Of a stretch of 64,000 bases of DNA, positions 56,435 to 64,000 are shown in pieces. The notes beneath the pieces are model-generated. The model was not told where the DNA came from. It was given only the letters and a program-made list of their open reading frames with translations, and did not search any database. The position numbers and the translations under genes are program-made. Position 1 is the first letter of the stretch; each line of letters begins with the position of its first letter. The stretch is from Bifidobacterium bombi DSM 19703 (GTDB taxonomy: Bacteria > Actinomycetota > Actinomycetes > Actinomycetales > Bifidobacteriaceae), in assembly GCF_000737845.1 (NCBI RefSeq), contig NZ_ATLK01000001.1, forward strand, positions 1,302,001 through 1,366,000. Direction: 5' to 3'.

Positions 56435-57127
56435 TCACAAAATGCCCAAACGACGCTCCACACAGGATTCGAGGGATTCAATGGTCACACCGTCGTAACC
56501 ATCGACGGTCTCAAAACGCGGCCCCGCGGAAGTATCCGAAGGATTGAAGGCGGTTTGGGCGAGCGTGGTGGCGCCGCTCGCGGAAGCGGACTGCAAACCC
56601 GGGACGGAATCCTCAATGGCAACGCATCGCGCCATAGCGCGCGGGTCACTCTCAGCATCCACCCCGACCAGACGAGCCGCCGCCACATAAGAAGCCGGAT
56701 CGGGCTTCTTTGGAAGGCCGTCCGAACCACTGACGCTTCCGACGAACGTGCCCTGGGGGGCTTGACTCAGAAGATTATCGGCCATTTCACGCGGTGAAGC
56801 CGTTACCAGCACCGAAGGTATCCCCGCATCCGCGAGCGCGGACAGCACCGGCAGGACGCCCGGAACCCAAGGCATCTGACGTTTCTCAGCCTCAAAAACA
56901 TACTGAATGAGCATAGGCGTGATTTCATCGGCACTCAGCCGCGTACCATGCTCAACCATGCGCTGGGCCACGACAGGAACCGGTTTCCCAGTGCACTGCC
57001 AACCGAGTTCAGGGCTCCAATCACCACCATATTCACGCGAAATCTCCATCTCGCCTTGATGCCAAATAGGTTCGGAATCAATGAGCGTTCCGTCCATATC
57101 CCACAGTACTGCCTTGAGTAAGGCCAT
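56435..57127 (-). CDS. HAD-superfamily phosphatase, beta-phosphoglucomutase-like
   Basis: A 230-residue protein starting MALLKAVLWDMDGTLIDSEP, with the nucleophile Asp in WDMDGTL. Motif 2 is LVTASPREMA, motif 3 the Lys in GLPKKPDPASY, and motif 4 the acidic VAIEDSVPGLQSASASG. The helical cap lies between residues 20 and 85. The start is set by family similarity; the frame runs up to 57349. The substrate is not predictable; sugar phosphates are typical for this subgroup. Confidence 0.9.
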   Translation of the reverse strand: MALLKAVLWDMDGTLIDSEPIWHQGEMEISREYGGDWSPELGWQCTGKPVPVVAQRMVEHGTRLSADEITPMLIQYVFEAEKRQMPWVPGVLPVLSALADAGIPSVLVTASPREMADNLLSQAPQGTFVGSVSGSDGLPKKPDPASYVAAARLVGVDAESDPRAMARCVAIEDSVPGLQSASASGATTLAQTAFNPSDTSAGPRFETVDGYDGVTIESLESCVERRLGIL

Positions 57128-57599
57128 CTTCACCCGTCCCCTTTTTGGTTGATGCCATTCGATTCGTTCATGGACAGGGCCGAAAGATCCTCTCCGACTC
57201 CCATCTCCGACGCATCGGTACGGCATCATCATACCAATTTTAGGGAGAGAACGACGCCGGTCCCCATCAACAGCATCACGCCGGGCAGGAACGTGAGGAC
57301 ATTGGAAACGGCGCGGGAGCCGATCGACCGCCGTACCGAAGGCAAGCATACATGCCGCTCACCGGGGGCCTTATGCCCACGGATCAGCCATTCCTCAGAA
57401 TCTACGGTTCGACAACGTTCTTGCAGAGCAGCAACTTAACGACCAACGCGTTCCAATGGCGGTTCCACCTGTCCAACAACAGCTTTGCGAGGTAACAACT
57501 TGAAGCCCAACCATGCACCAGGCACCGCCGACGAACCTTACCATCCCCGACGGAACAAGATCCTGCCACCTTGCCCGGCGAAGACACAGGCACGATTGG
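57128..57599. other. Gene-free spacer
   Basis: About 470 bp between hspR and the HAD gene. Long frames on both strands look like composition effects, none has a ribosome site and a known motif. Confidence 0.4.
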
Positions 57600-58217
57600 C
57601 TAGTCCAGGAAATCGTTCCACAGGGCGAGGGCGCGCCTTTGCACCAAGGAGTTGCCGGGCTTCCCTTCGGAAACGCCGTCTTCGGTGTCCGGATTGGCCG
57701 CATCGGGTCTGCGCGAGGGCAACTCACGGACTCGATGCGACATCTCGCGACGCCAGTGGCGGGCCTGCGTAGAACGCCGGACCTCGGTGATGTCCCCATC
57801 GGCATCGGCGGCGAACACACTGGGATTGCCACGCTCCTTGAGCCTCTTGATATCGCGGCGCAACTGACGGTTCTCTTCTTCAAGACGCAGAATGTACGCC
57901 ACACCGGAAAGCGTCACGCCCTCATCCTGGCTGAGATGCTGGGCACGCACCAGACGCTCGATGTCACGCAGCGAATAACGGCGGGCGCCACCTTCCGTCC
58001 GCTGCGGCACGATAAGATTCAATCGATCATATTGGCGCAGCGTCTGCGGATGGATATCAGCCAATTGTGCGGCCAAGCCAACGCTGAACACGGGAAGGTC
58101 GATGTCGAAGCCTGCGTCGTCCGCGCCGTCGAGGTCCGCACGATGCTCCTCCAGGGCGATGGCGCACATGGCATATAACGTACGCATCTGTCGATCAACA
58201 CTTGCCATCGCACTCAC
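57600..58217 (-). CDS. hspR: Heat-shock repressor HspR, MerR type
   Basis: It represses the dnaK operon by binding HAIR sites, with DnaK as co-repressor in other actinobacteria. A 205-residue protein with a MerR-type winged helix at about residues 43 to 95 (FSVGLAAQLADIHPQTLRQY, DRLNLIVPQRTEGGARRYSL), a coiled coil (RLEEENRQLRRDIKRLKERG) and a C-terminal tail of about 70 residues, longer than in Streptomyces. GTG 58217 and ATG 58208 are both possible starts behind AAAGG. It is the last gene after dnaJ, so it controls its own operon. Confidence 0.94.
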   Translation of the reverse strand: MSAMASVDRQMRTLYAMCAIALEEHRADLDGADDAGFDIDLPVFSVGLAAQLADIHPQTLRQYDRLNLIVPQRTEGGARRYSLRDIERLVRAQHLSQDEGVTLSGVAYILRLEEENRQLRRDIKRLKERGNPSVFAADADGDITEVRRSTQARHWRREMSHRVRELPSRRPDAANPDTEDGVSEGKPGNSLVQRRALALWNDFLD

Positions 58218-58295
58218 CCACCTTTCGTTCCAGAGCCTGACTCTTTCGTTTCTGCTGAATCCTTCGCCGTTGGCCCCGCCGCACCGCAGTCCGGT

Positions 58296-59312
58296 TCACG
58301 CGCGCGCGGCCGCTACTTCGTCCGTATACTCCGCGTTCTTCCTATCGAATTCCTTGGCCGCATGTTTGAGTTCCAGACCCGGCTTGGCGGGAACATGAAT
58401 CTCGATGCGCGCAATCAGATCACCGCCGCGACCGGGCACGCCCCCACCGGAGACACGTACCTTCGTACCGCTTGATGAGCCGGCAGGAACCTTGATTCTA
58501 ATCTCTTGACCGTCGAAATCTCGGGTAGAGACTTTGGCTCCCGCAACGGCTTCACCCACAGTGACCGGCAAAGGCATCACGAGGTCGTTGCCCTCCATTG
58601 AGAACTTCGCATCCGGAGTGACGGTGATGTTGAGGTACATGTCGCCGTTGGCACCGCCGTTCGTGCCGTGACGTCCCTTACCCGCGAGACGTATCTTCTG
58701 GCCGGTCTTCACACCGGCTGGAATATGGGTTTTGAAAGTTCTGCCATCCACCTTGAGCGAGACCGTGGAACCCTTGACCGCCTGCCGGAAGGTCAGCGTG
58801 ATCTTGGAATTACGATCGGCACCGCGTTGGGGCGGCTCAGGCTCACGATATGGGCCGTTTCCTGCGCTGCCATACGGCGCGTCGGCTCCTTGACCCCCTG
58901 TAGCTCCGCTGAACATCGAAAAGATGTCGTTCATACCAGGGCCACCTGAGGTTTGGAAACGAATGTTACCCGGACCACCAGTTCCACCGCCGAACATCGA
59001 ACCGAAGATGTCGGAGAACGCATCAGTGTTGAAACCGCTCTGCCCCGCACCTGAGCCACCTGCAAAACGTGCCCCGCCCATGCCGAACTGACGGATCGCA
59101 TCGTACTTCTTACGCTCATCCGCGTTGCTCAATACGTCGTACGCCTCGGAGATGTCCTTAAACTTCTCTTCAGCCTCTTTGGTCTTGTTAAGATCCGGAT
59201 GATACTTGCGCGCCAATTTACGGTACGCCTTAGTGATTTCAGAGGCCGTAGCGTCCTTCGAGACACCGAGCGTCTTATAAAAATCCTTACTCAACCATTC
59301 ATTCTCAGCCAT
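58296..59312 (-). CDS. dnaJ: DnaJ-type co-chaperone without zinc fingers
   Basis: It stimulates the DnaK ATPase and delivers substrates. A 338-residue protein: J domain at about 10 to 75 ([20 protein letters not shown] with HPD), Gly/Phe-rich linker ([20 protein letters not shown]), and two C-terminal beta domains ([37 protein letters not shown]). The four CxxCxGxG repeats of classical DnaJ are absent, so it is a type B/CbpA-like member. It lies between grpE and hspR, and a strong hairpin separates it from grpE. Confidence 0.95.
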   Translation of the reverse strand: MAENEWLSKDFYKTLGVSKDATASEITKAYRKLARKYHPDLNKTKEAEEKFKDISEAYDVLSNADERKKYDAIRQFGMGGARFAGGSGAGQSGFNTDAFSDIFGSMFGGGTGGPGNIRFQTSGGPGMNDIFSMFSGATGGQGADAPYGSAGNGPYREPEPPQRGADRNSKITLTFRQAVKGSTVSLKVDGRTFKTHIPAGVKTGQKIRLAGKGRHGTNGGANGDMYLNITVTPDAKFSMEGNDLVMPLPVTVGEAVAGAKVSTRDFDGQEIRIKVPAGSSSGTKVRVSGGGVPGRGGDLIARIEIHVPAKPGLELKHAAKEFDRKNAEYTDEVAAARA

Positions 59313-59381
59313 AAATTCACACCTTTCCTAGCTTTCCCAGCCTCACTCCCGCATCACACCACATTCACGACAGCGGGAAAC

Positions 59382-59427
59382 ACGACGGGTGCGGCCTCAC
59401 ATTACAGTGAGATTCCGCACCCGTCGT
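59382..59427 (-). terminator. Strong hairpin between grpE and dnaJ
   Basis: ACGACGGGTGCGG and CCGCACCCGTCGT form a perfect 13-bp stem; inside it CTCAC-ATTACA-GTGAG forms a second stem. No T tract follows. It lies 14 bp beyond the grpE stop and could terminate part of the transcripts or protect mRNA ends. Confidence 0.75.
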
Positions 59428-59440
59428 GAGTGAAACCCCA

Positions 59441-60301
59441 CTAGGCCTTCGGGGAAACGACCACCACACGCGCGGCGCGAATCACACGGTCACCGATGCG
59501 ATAACCGGCCTCGACCACCGTGTCAACGGTCTCCTTCGTGGCGCTCGGATCCGGCTTGTGCAGCACGGCCTCATGCTTGGTGGGGTCGAAATCCTCGCCT
59601 TTCTCACCGAATTTCTGTACATCGAACTTTTCGAAAGCCTTGTCGATCTTCGTTGCAACAGCGGCGAACGAATCGTCGAAGTCACCATGCTCACGGATGC
59701 GGTCGATGTCGTCAAGCGCAGGCAACAGCGCCGTAAGTACGTCGATGATGCCATGCTGGCGGAAACGCTCCTGCTCTTTGGCCGCACGATTGCGGAAGTT
59801 GACGAACTCGGCACGCTCTCGCTGGAGAGCGTCCAGATATTCCGCAGCCTCCTTCTTCGCTTGGCCGAGCGGAGTAAGGGTGTCGCCTTGCTGAGTACCG
59901 TCATCACGTTCGTCTCCTTGGTCTTGGCCTTTATCAGTGCCTGAACCTGTTGACGAACCACCTCTTGCTGAACCATCCTTTTGCGAAGGATCCTGGCTCG
60001 AAGCGCCATTCGACGCAACTTCGGCGGCACCCTGGTCGGATGCATTCTGACGTGCGGATTCCGAGTCGCCAGAATTCATAGGGGTATCCTCACTCCCTGC
60101 GGCCTGAGCGCTTTCATTGTTTTCCTTCGACACATTAGCCTCCTGATCTGCGGACCGCACGGACGGTTCATCGGAATCTTCGGCGGAGCCTTGCGACCCA
60201 GACCCGCTGGCACCGGAAGCACCGGTGCCAGCGGATTTGAGAATCGGGTCGTCGGGATCCGGCAGATCCTTCAGATAATCATCCTTGTCGAACCCGGACA
60301 T
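59441..60301 (-). CDS. grpE: Nucleotide exchange factor GrpE
   Basis: It releases ADP from DnaK. A 286-residue protein: the first 130 residues are disordered and rich in Ser, Gly, Asp, Glu and Gln (TGASGASGSGSQGSAEDSDE), then a long helix (AKKEAAEYLDALQRERAEFV, NFRNRAAKEQERFRQHG) and the beta domain ending GYRIGDRVIRAARVVVVSPK. The N-terminal extension makes it about 90 residues longer than the usual GrpE. The ATG is two bases after the dnaK stop. Confidence 0.96.
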   Translation of the reverse strand: MSGFDKDDYLKDLPDPDDPILKSAGTGASGASGSGSQGSAEDSDEPSVRSADQEANVSKENNESAQAAGSEDTPMNSGDSESARQNASDQGAAEVASNGASSQDPSQKDGSARGGSSTGSGTDKGQDQGDERDDGTQQGDTLTPLGQAKKEAAEYLDALQRERAEFVNFRNRAAKEQERFRQHGIIDVLTALLPALDDIDRIREHGDFDDSFAAVATKIDKAFEKFDVQKFGEKGEDFDPTKHEAVLHKPDPSATKETVDTVVEAGYRIGDRVIRAARVVVVSPKA

Positions 60302-60303
60302 GA

Positions 60304-62190
60304 TTACTTGTTGTCCTTCTTGTCGTCATCATCATCAACGACCTCGGCATCAACAACATCATCGTCCGACGATGAGGTTGCACCGGCATCCGCACCAGTC
60401 GTGCCAGCGGTACCAGCGGCGGCGCCTTCGGCACCTTGCTGGGCATAGAGCGCCTGGCCGATCTTCTGCGAAGATTCGGTCAGCTTGGTCTGAGCAGCCT
60501 TGATCTTCTCGATGTCCTCACCCTTCAAGGCTTCCTTCAGGGCGTTCACATCGTCGGTGACTTCCTTGACCACGTCATCGGAAAGCTTATCCTTGTTGTC
60601 GTTCACCAACTTCTCGATCTGGTAAGCGAAGGACTCAGCCTGGTTACGGGTCTCAGCCTCCTCCTTACGCTTCTTGTCATCGGCCTCGTGTGCTTCGGCC
60701 TCCTTGATCATGCGGTCGATTTCATCCTTCGGCAGACCAGAGCCACCGGTGATGGTCATGGACTGTTCCTTGCCGGTGCCCTTGTCTTTGGCGCCGACAT
60801 GCACAATGCCGTTGGCATCAATATCGAAGGTGACCTCAATCTGCGGGACGCCACGAGGGGCCGGAGCGATACCGGTCAGTTCGAAGGTCCCAAGCGGCTT
60901 GTTGTCGCGGGCAAACTCGCGTTCACCTTGATACACCTGAATCAACACGGAGGGCTGGTTGTCCTCCGCGGTTGAGAAGACCTCGCTGCGCTTGGTTGGA
61001 ATGGCGGTGTTGCGATCGATGAGCTTGGTCATAATGCCGCCCTTGGTCTCGATGCCGAGCGAAAGCGGGGTGACGTCGATGAGCAGCACGTCCTTGCGGT
61101 CGCCCTTGATGACACCGGACTGCACGGCCGCGCCCACGGCGACGACCTCATCCGGGTTCACGGACTGGTTGGCCTCACGGCCACCGGTGAGTTCCTTCAC
61201 CAGCTCCTTGACGGCAGGCATACGTGTGGACCCACCGACCAGAACCACATGATCGATGTCGGAGACCGAGATGTTCGCATCGTGCAACACATTGTTGAAC
61301 GGCGTGCGGCAACGGTTAAGCAGGTCGGAGGTCATCTCCTCGAAGTGGGCACGTGTCAGCGTCTCATCGAGGTGCACCGGAGCTCCGTCAGGAGTCATAG
61401 CCAAGTACTGCATCGAAATCGAGGTCTCGGTGGAGCTGGAGAGCTCCTTTTTGGCCTGTTCAGCGGCTTCCTTGAGACGCTGCAGAGCGATGTTGTCCTT
61501 GGAAAGATCCACGCCGTACTTGTTCTTCACCTGGGAGACGAGCCAATCGATGATCTTCTGATCCCAATCATCGCCGCCCAGCCTGTTGTCGCCGTTCGTG
61601 GCCTGCACCTGAATGGTGGCGAAGCCGTCATCATCCTTGCCGATTTCAAGCAACGACACATCGAAGGTGCCGCCACCGAGGTCGAAGACCAAGATGCGCT
61701 CGTCCTCTTTGCCTTTCTCAAGGCCATAAGCCAGAGCTGCGGCAGTCGGCTCGTTGATAATACGCAGTACGTTCAAGCCGGCGATTTTACCTGCATCCTT
61801 AGTGGCCTGACGCTGCGCGTCATTGAAGTACGCAGGGCAGGTGATCACCGCATCGGTGACGGGCTCGCCCAAATATGCCTCGGCATCCCTCTTGAGCTTC
61901 ATCAGGACCTGCGCGGAAATCTCCTGGGGGGTCCACTTCTTCCCGTCGATGTCAACAGTCCAATCGGTGCCCATATGACGCTTAACGGAACTGATGGTGC
62001 GATCCACATTGGTGACAGCCTGGCGCTTGGCCACCTCACCGACGAGCACTTCGCCGGACTTGCTGAACGCGACCACGCTCGGCGTGGTGCGAGCACCCTC
62101 GGCGTTGACAATGACGGTCGGCTCGCCGCCCTCAAGCGTCGCGATGCATGAATTGGTTGTACCAAGATCGATACCTACTGCACGTCCCAT
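60304..62190 (-). CDS. dnaK: Chaperone DnaK (Hsp70)
   Basis: An ATP-driven folding chaperone of 628 residues starting [20 protein letters not shown] behind AAGGAGAATAG. ATPase signatures: [17 protein letters not shown] and [20 protein letters not shown]; the linker and substrate domain follow ([18 protein letters not shown]), and the C-terminal lid ends in an Asp-rich tail. Transcription starts in the HAIR-containing region 62310..62400 and is repressed by HspR. Confidence 0.98.
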   Translation of the reverse strand: MGRAVGIDLGTTNSCIATLEGGEPTVIVNAEGARTTPSVVAFSKSGEVLVGEVAKRQAVTNVDRTISSVKRHMGTDWTVDIDGKKWTPQEISAQVLMKLKRDAEAYLGEPVTDAVITCPAYFNDAQRQATKDAGKIAGLNVLRIINEPTAAALAYGLEKGKEDERILVFDLGGGTFDVSLLEIGKDDDGFATIQVQATNGDNRLGGDDWDQKIIDWLVSQVKNKYGVDLSKDNIALQRLKEAAEQAKKELSSSTETSISMQYLAMTPDGAPVHLDETLTRAHFEEMTSDLLNRCRTPFNNVLHDANISVSDIDHVVLVGGSTRMPAVKELVKELTGGREANQSVNPDEVVAVGAAVQSGVIKGDRKDVLLIDVTPLSLGIETKGGIMTKLIDRNTAIPTKRSEVFSTAEDNQPSVLIQVYQGEREFARDNKPLGTFELTGIAPAPRGVPQIEVTFDIDANGIVHVGAKDKGTGKEQSMTITGGSGLPKDEIDRMIKEAEAHEADDKKRKEEAETRNQAESFAYQIEKLVNDNKDKLSDDVVKEVTDDVNALKEALKGEDIEKIKAAQTKLTESSQKIGQALYAQQGAEGAAAGTAGTTGADAGATSSSDDDVVDAEVVDDDDDKKDNK

Positions 62191-62313
62191 ATCTATTCTC
62201 CTTACATTAGGTTTCATTACGTATGCCCGCTCAGGTTTTGTACTCTGCAAACACGCTACGACCGAACGTCTGCGGAGCGGCAGCCGGGTTCACATCCGTT
62301 TTGCTTTCCAAAA

Positions 62314-62334
62314 CTTGAGCCTACACTACTCAAC
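62314..62334. promoter_or_regulatory. HAIR operator 1 (HspR site)
   Basis: CTTGAGC-CTACACT-ACTCAAC matches the HAIR consensus CTTGAGT-N7-ACTCAAG with one change in each half. On the minus strand TTGACA (62347..62342) lies just upstream, so the site overlaps the -10 region of the dnaK promoter. Confidence 0.85.
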
Positions 62335-62372
62335 TTTGAACTGTCAACTTTTATTCCCGCGTTTTGAGAAAA

Positions 62373-62393
62373 CTTGCTCATATCTGACTCAAG
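62373..62393. promoter_or_regulatory. HAIR operator 2 (HspR site)
   Basis: CTTGCTC-ATATCTG-ACTCAAG has one perfect half and one with three changes. It lies 59 bp upstream of site 1, i.e. a spacing close to a whole number of helical turns, as for cooperative binding. Confidence 0.75.
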
Positions 62394-62652
62394 TTTCATT
62401 TTCACTTCATCGCAAGCACTCCTGAATAAACCATGCCACACGAGCCGTCACTACCGCACCGGCGCCATTGATTCGCAACGAACTTTGTGACCCTAAACCA
62501 TGCCACTGCCTACGGTAAGGAGAGCGCATCGCGAAATCAAGCCACAGGAGCATCACCAGAGCACCTGGCCGCCAAGCAAAGCCAACCACAAGCACCGGCC
62601 GTACTGCCCAACCCGCATAACAACCCTGCCACCAAGCCCCATAACGACGGTC

Positions 62653-62674
62653 GTATGGCGACGCGTCGCCATAC
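62653..62674 (-). terminator. Perfect 22-bp palindrome, terminator of the MFS gene
   Basis: GTATGGCGACG and CGTCGCCATAC are perfect reverse complements without a loop, 50 bp beyond the stop at 62725, and GGTC/GACC flank them. It can form a hairpin on the transcript; a regulator site for the divergent direction is an alternative. Confidence 0.6.
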
Positions 62675-62724
62675 CCGACCACCTATAAACAAGGAGAACT
62701 GCTCAATTGAGAGCAACGATGCTA

Positions 62725-64000
62725 CTACTGGGCCTTGCCACGCTTAACCGCGCGGGCTATCCAGACGGATGCGAAAAGACCGATTAGCAGCATGACAATG
62801 GATGCGAACAAAGTCCATTGCCCCGCCGACACAAAGGCAGACTGTAGAGCATCGGCCACCTGCGGCCCCAACGCACCCAATTTCCCGTTCGTGCCTTGGG
62901 CGCGAATACCTGGAATCACCGAGCCTGCGGAGGCACTCAAGGAGACGGAAAGCCCATTCGAGGCACTCGCTGGCAAACCCTGAACAGCCGCGAGTCTCAC
63001 CGGTGCGATGGCGTGAATGGCAATCGCCAAGACCGCACCGGCAATAGCTGAACCCACGCCCGTACCTAACTGGCGTACCATCGACTGGGTGGCCGAACCT
63101 TCGCCGGACTGTGGAATCGGAACCTCGGAAAGCACCAGGCTCGTGAGCTGGGCGGAGGCGAGACCAAGTCCGAATCCATACAGCAGCATGGCGATAAGCA
63201 TCAGAAGCACGGGGAAATGCGGGTTCATCAACACCAGCGTCAGCACCACACCGAGAGTCTCCAGAACCAGACCAAGTTGAACCGTTCCCGCAGCACCTAT
63301 TTTCTTCGTGAACGCGCGCGCAAGGCCACCAGAAACGATCGAACCCAAGCCCATACTTGCCACAAGCGCGCCGGTGGCCATCATTCCAAGCCCACGAGCG
63401 TTGATGAGATACAGCGGCAGCACGAAAATCACGGCGAACTGACCTGCGGCAATCGCGCAAGCCGCGATGTTACCCAGGGAGAACGTAGGGATACGGAACA
63501 ACGTCAGATCAAGCATGACCGGCAACTCACGTGAGGCGCGGCTGGACTCCGTATGAATGAACCAAGCGAAGAACAGCACGCCCAGCACGATGCACACCGG
63601 AATGATTGAAACGGGCCAGGCCTGCCCCCAAGTAAAGCCGCCGATGGAGAATGTTCCTGTGGGGCGCCACCACCCATAAGTCTCGCCCTCGATGAGACCG
63701 AAAATGAGGAAGGCCGAGCCAAGCGCGGAAAGAACAATGCCGAGAGGATCCGCACCCTGGGGCTTACCAGACCTCGCGGCATTCATGGCGCCACCGGTCT
63801 GCGGGACGAAGAATATGGCGGAGACAAACACGATCAGACCCAGAGGAAGATTGACGAGGAAAATCCAACGCCAACCGATGGTAGCGGTGAACAGCCCGCC
63901 AAGCAATGGCCCGACCGCAGCCGCCGCGCTCATCACGGATCCCCAGACACCGAACGCGACCGCACGATCCTTGCCGCGGAAAGATGCGGAAACCGTGGAA
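62725..64000 (-). CDS. MFS exporter of the DHA2 family, 5' end missing
   Basis: The frame is open through the right edge of the window, so the N-terminal part is outside. Seen: the family motif GVWGSVMSAAAAVGPLLGGL, then WRWIFLVNLPLGLIVFVSAI, and at least nine further hydrophobic helices, ending IARAVKRGKAQ. These 14-helix proton antiporters export drugs, dyes or other toxic compounds (EmrB/QacA group). Substrate unknown. It lies upstream of the dnaK operon with a gap of about 280 bp. Confidence 0.92.
   Translation of the reverse strand, partial: STVSASFRGKDRAVAFGVWGSVMSAAAAVGPLLGGLFTATIGWRWIFLVNLPLGLIVFVSAIFFVPQTGGAMNAARSGKPQGADPLGIVLSALGSAFLIFGLIEGETYGWWRPTGTFSIGGFTWGQAWPVSIIPVCIVLGVLFFAWFIHTESSRASRELPVMLDLTLFRIPTFSLGNIAACAIAAGQFAVIFVLPLYLINARGLGMMATGALVASMGLGSIVSGGLARAFTKKIGAAGTVQLGLVLETLGVVLTLVLMNPHFPVLLMLIAMLLYGFGLGLASAQLTSLVLSEVPIPQSGEGSATQSMVRQLGTGVGSAIAGAVLAIAIHAIAPVRLAAVQGLPASASNGLSVSLSASAGSVIPGIRAQGTNGKLGALGPQVADALQSAFVSAGQWTLFASIVMLLIGLFASVWIARAVKRGKAQ

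Overview
The window looks like chromosomal DNA from a bifidobacterium or a close relative in the Bifidobacteriaceae. The pointers are an actinobacterial dnaK-grpE-dnaJ-hspR locus with HAIR operator sites, rpoB and rpoC of actinobacterial type, a mix of strong GGAGG sites and apparently leaderless genes, and moderately high G+C with frequent GTG/TTG starts. The species cannot be named from sequence alone.

Positions 1 to about 8160 are an integrated element next to tRNA-Glu. A tyrosine integrase lies beside the tRNA 3' end. Further left are an ImmA-type protease with a two-helix membrane protein, a lipoprotein, a membrane-anchored HIRAN-domain protein, a DEDDh exonuclease overlapped by a 59-residue membrane protein, a frameshifted immA, and two divergent helix-turn-helix regulators sharing a palindromic operator. 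Two extra fragments of immA 3' ends are scattered between these genes. The left end of the element is outside the window.

Positions 8.2 to 13.8 kb are core: tRNA-Glu, trmB, tRNA-Asp, tRNA-Phe, a low-molecular-weight phosphatase, dihydrofolate reductase, thymidylate synthase and an OsmC protein.

Positions 13.9 to 22.4 kb are accessory and the least explained part. A minus-strand run encodes a soluble 325-residue protein, three YcxB-like membrane proteins and three related four-helix membrane proteins, most with the same GGAGGTTG-type ribosome binding site. The three YcxB-like genes are each broken by one surplus base. Beyond an AT-rich gap, the plus strand has a single-pass membrane protein overlapping the remnant of a lipase-like protein, which hints at a polymorphic toxin locus.

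Positions 22.4 to 64 kb are mostly core: universal stress protein, NlpC/P60 and CHAP cell-wall proteins, manA (frameshifted), gpmA, a MenA-like prenyltransferase, lysS, tRNA-Pro, an MFS exporter, rpoC and rpoB, dapE, mutY, trmL, glyA, a HAD phosphatase, hspR-dnaJ-grpE-dnaK and the 3' part of a second MFS exporter. Between rpoB and dapE lies a gene for a 1634-residue BspA-like surface protein with 16 near-identical 26-residue repeats.

Five genes (three YcxB-like, the lipase remnant and manA) can be restored by removing one base, four of them in runs of five or six identical bases. Because manA is a housekeeping gene, sequencing or assembly error must be considered beside phase variation or decay.
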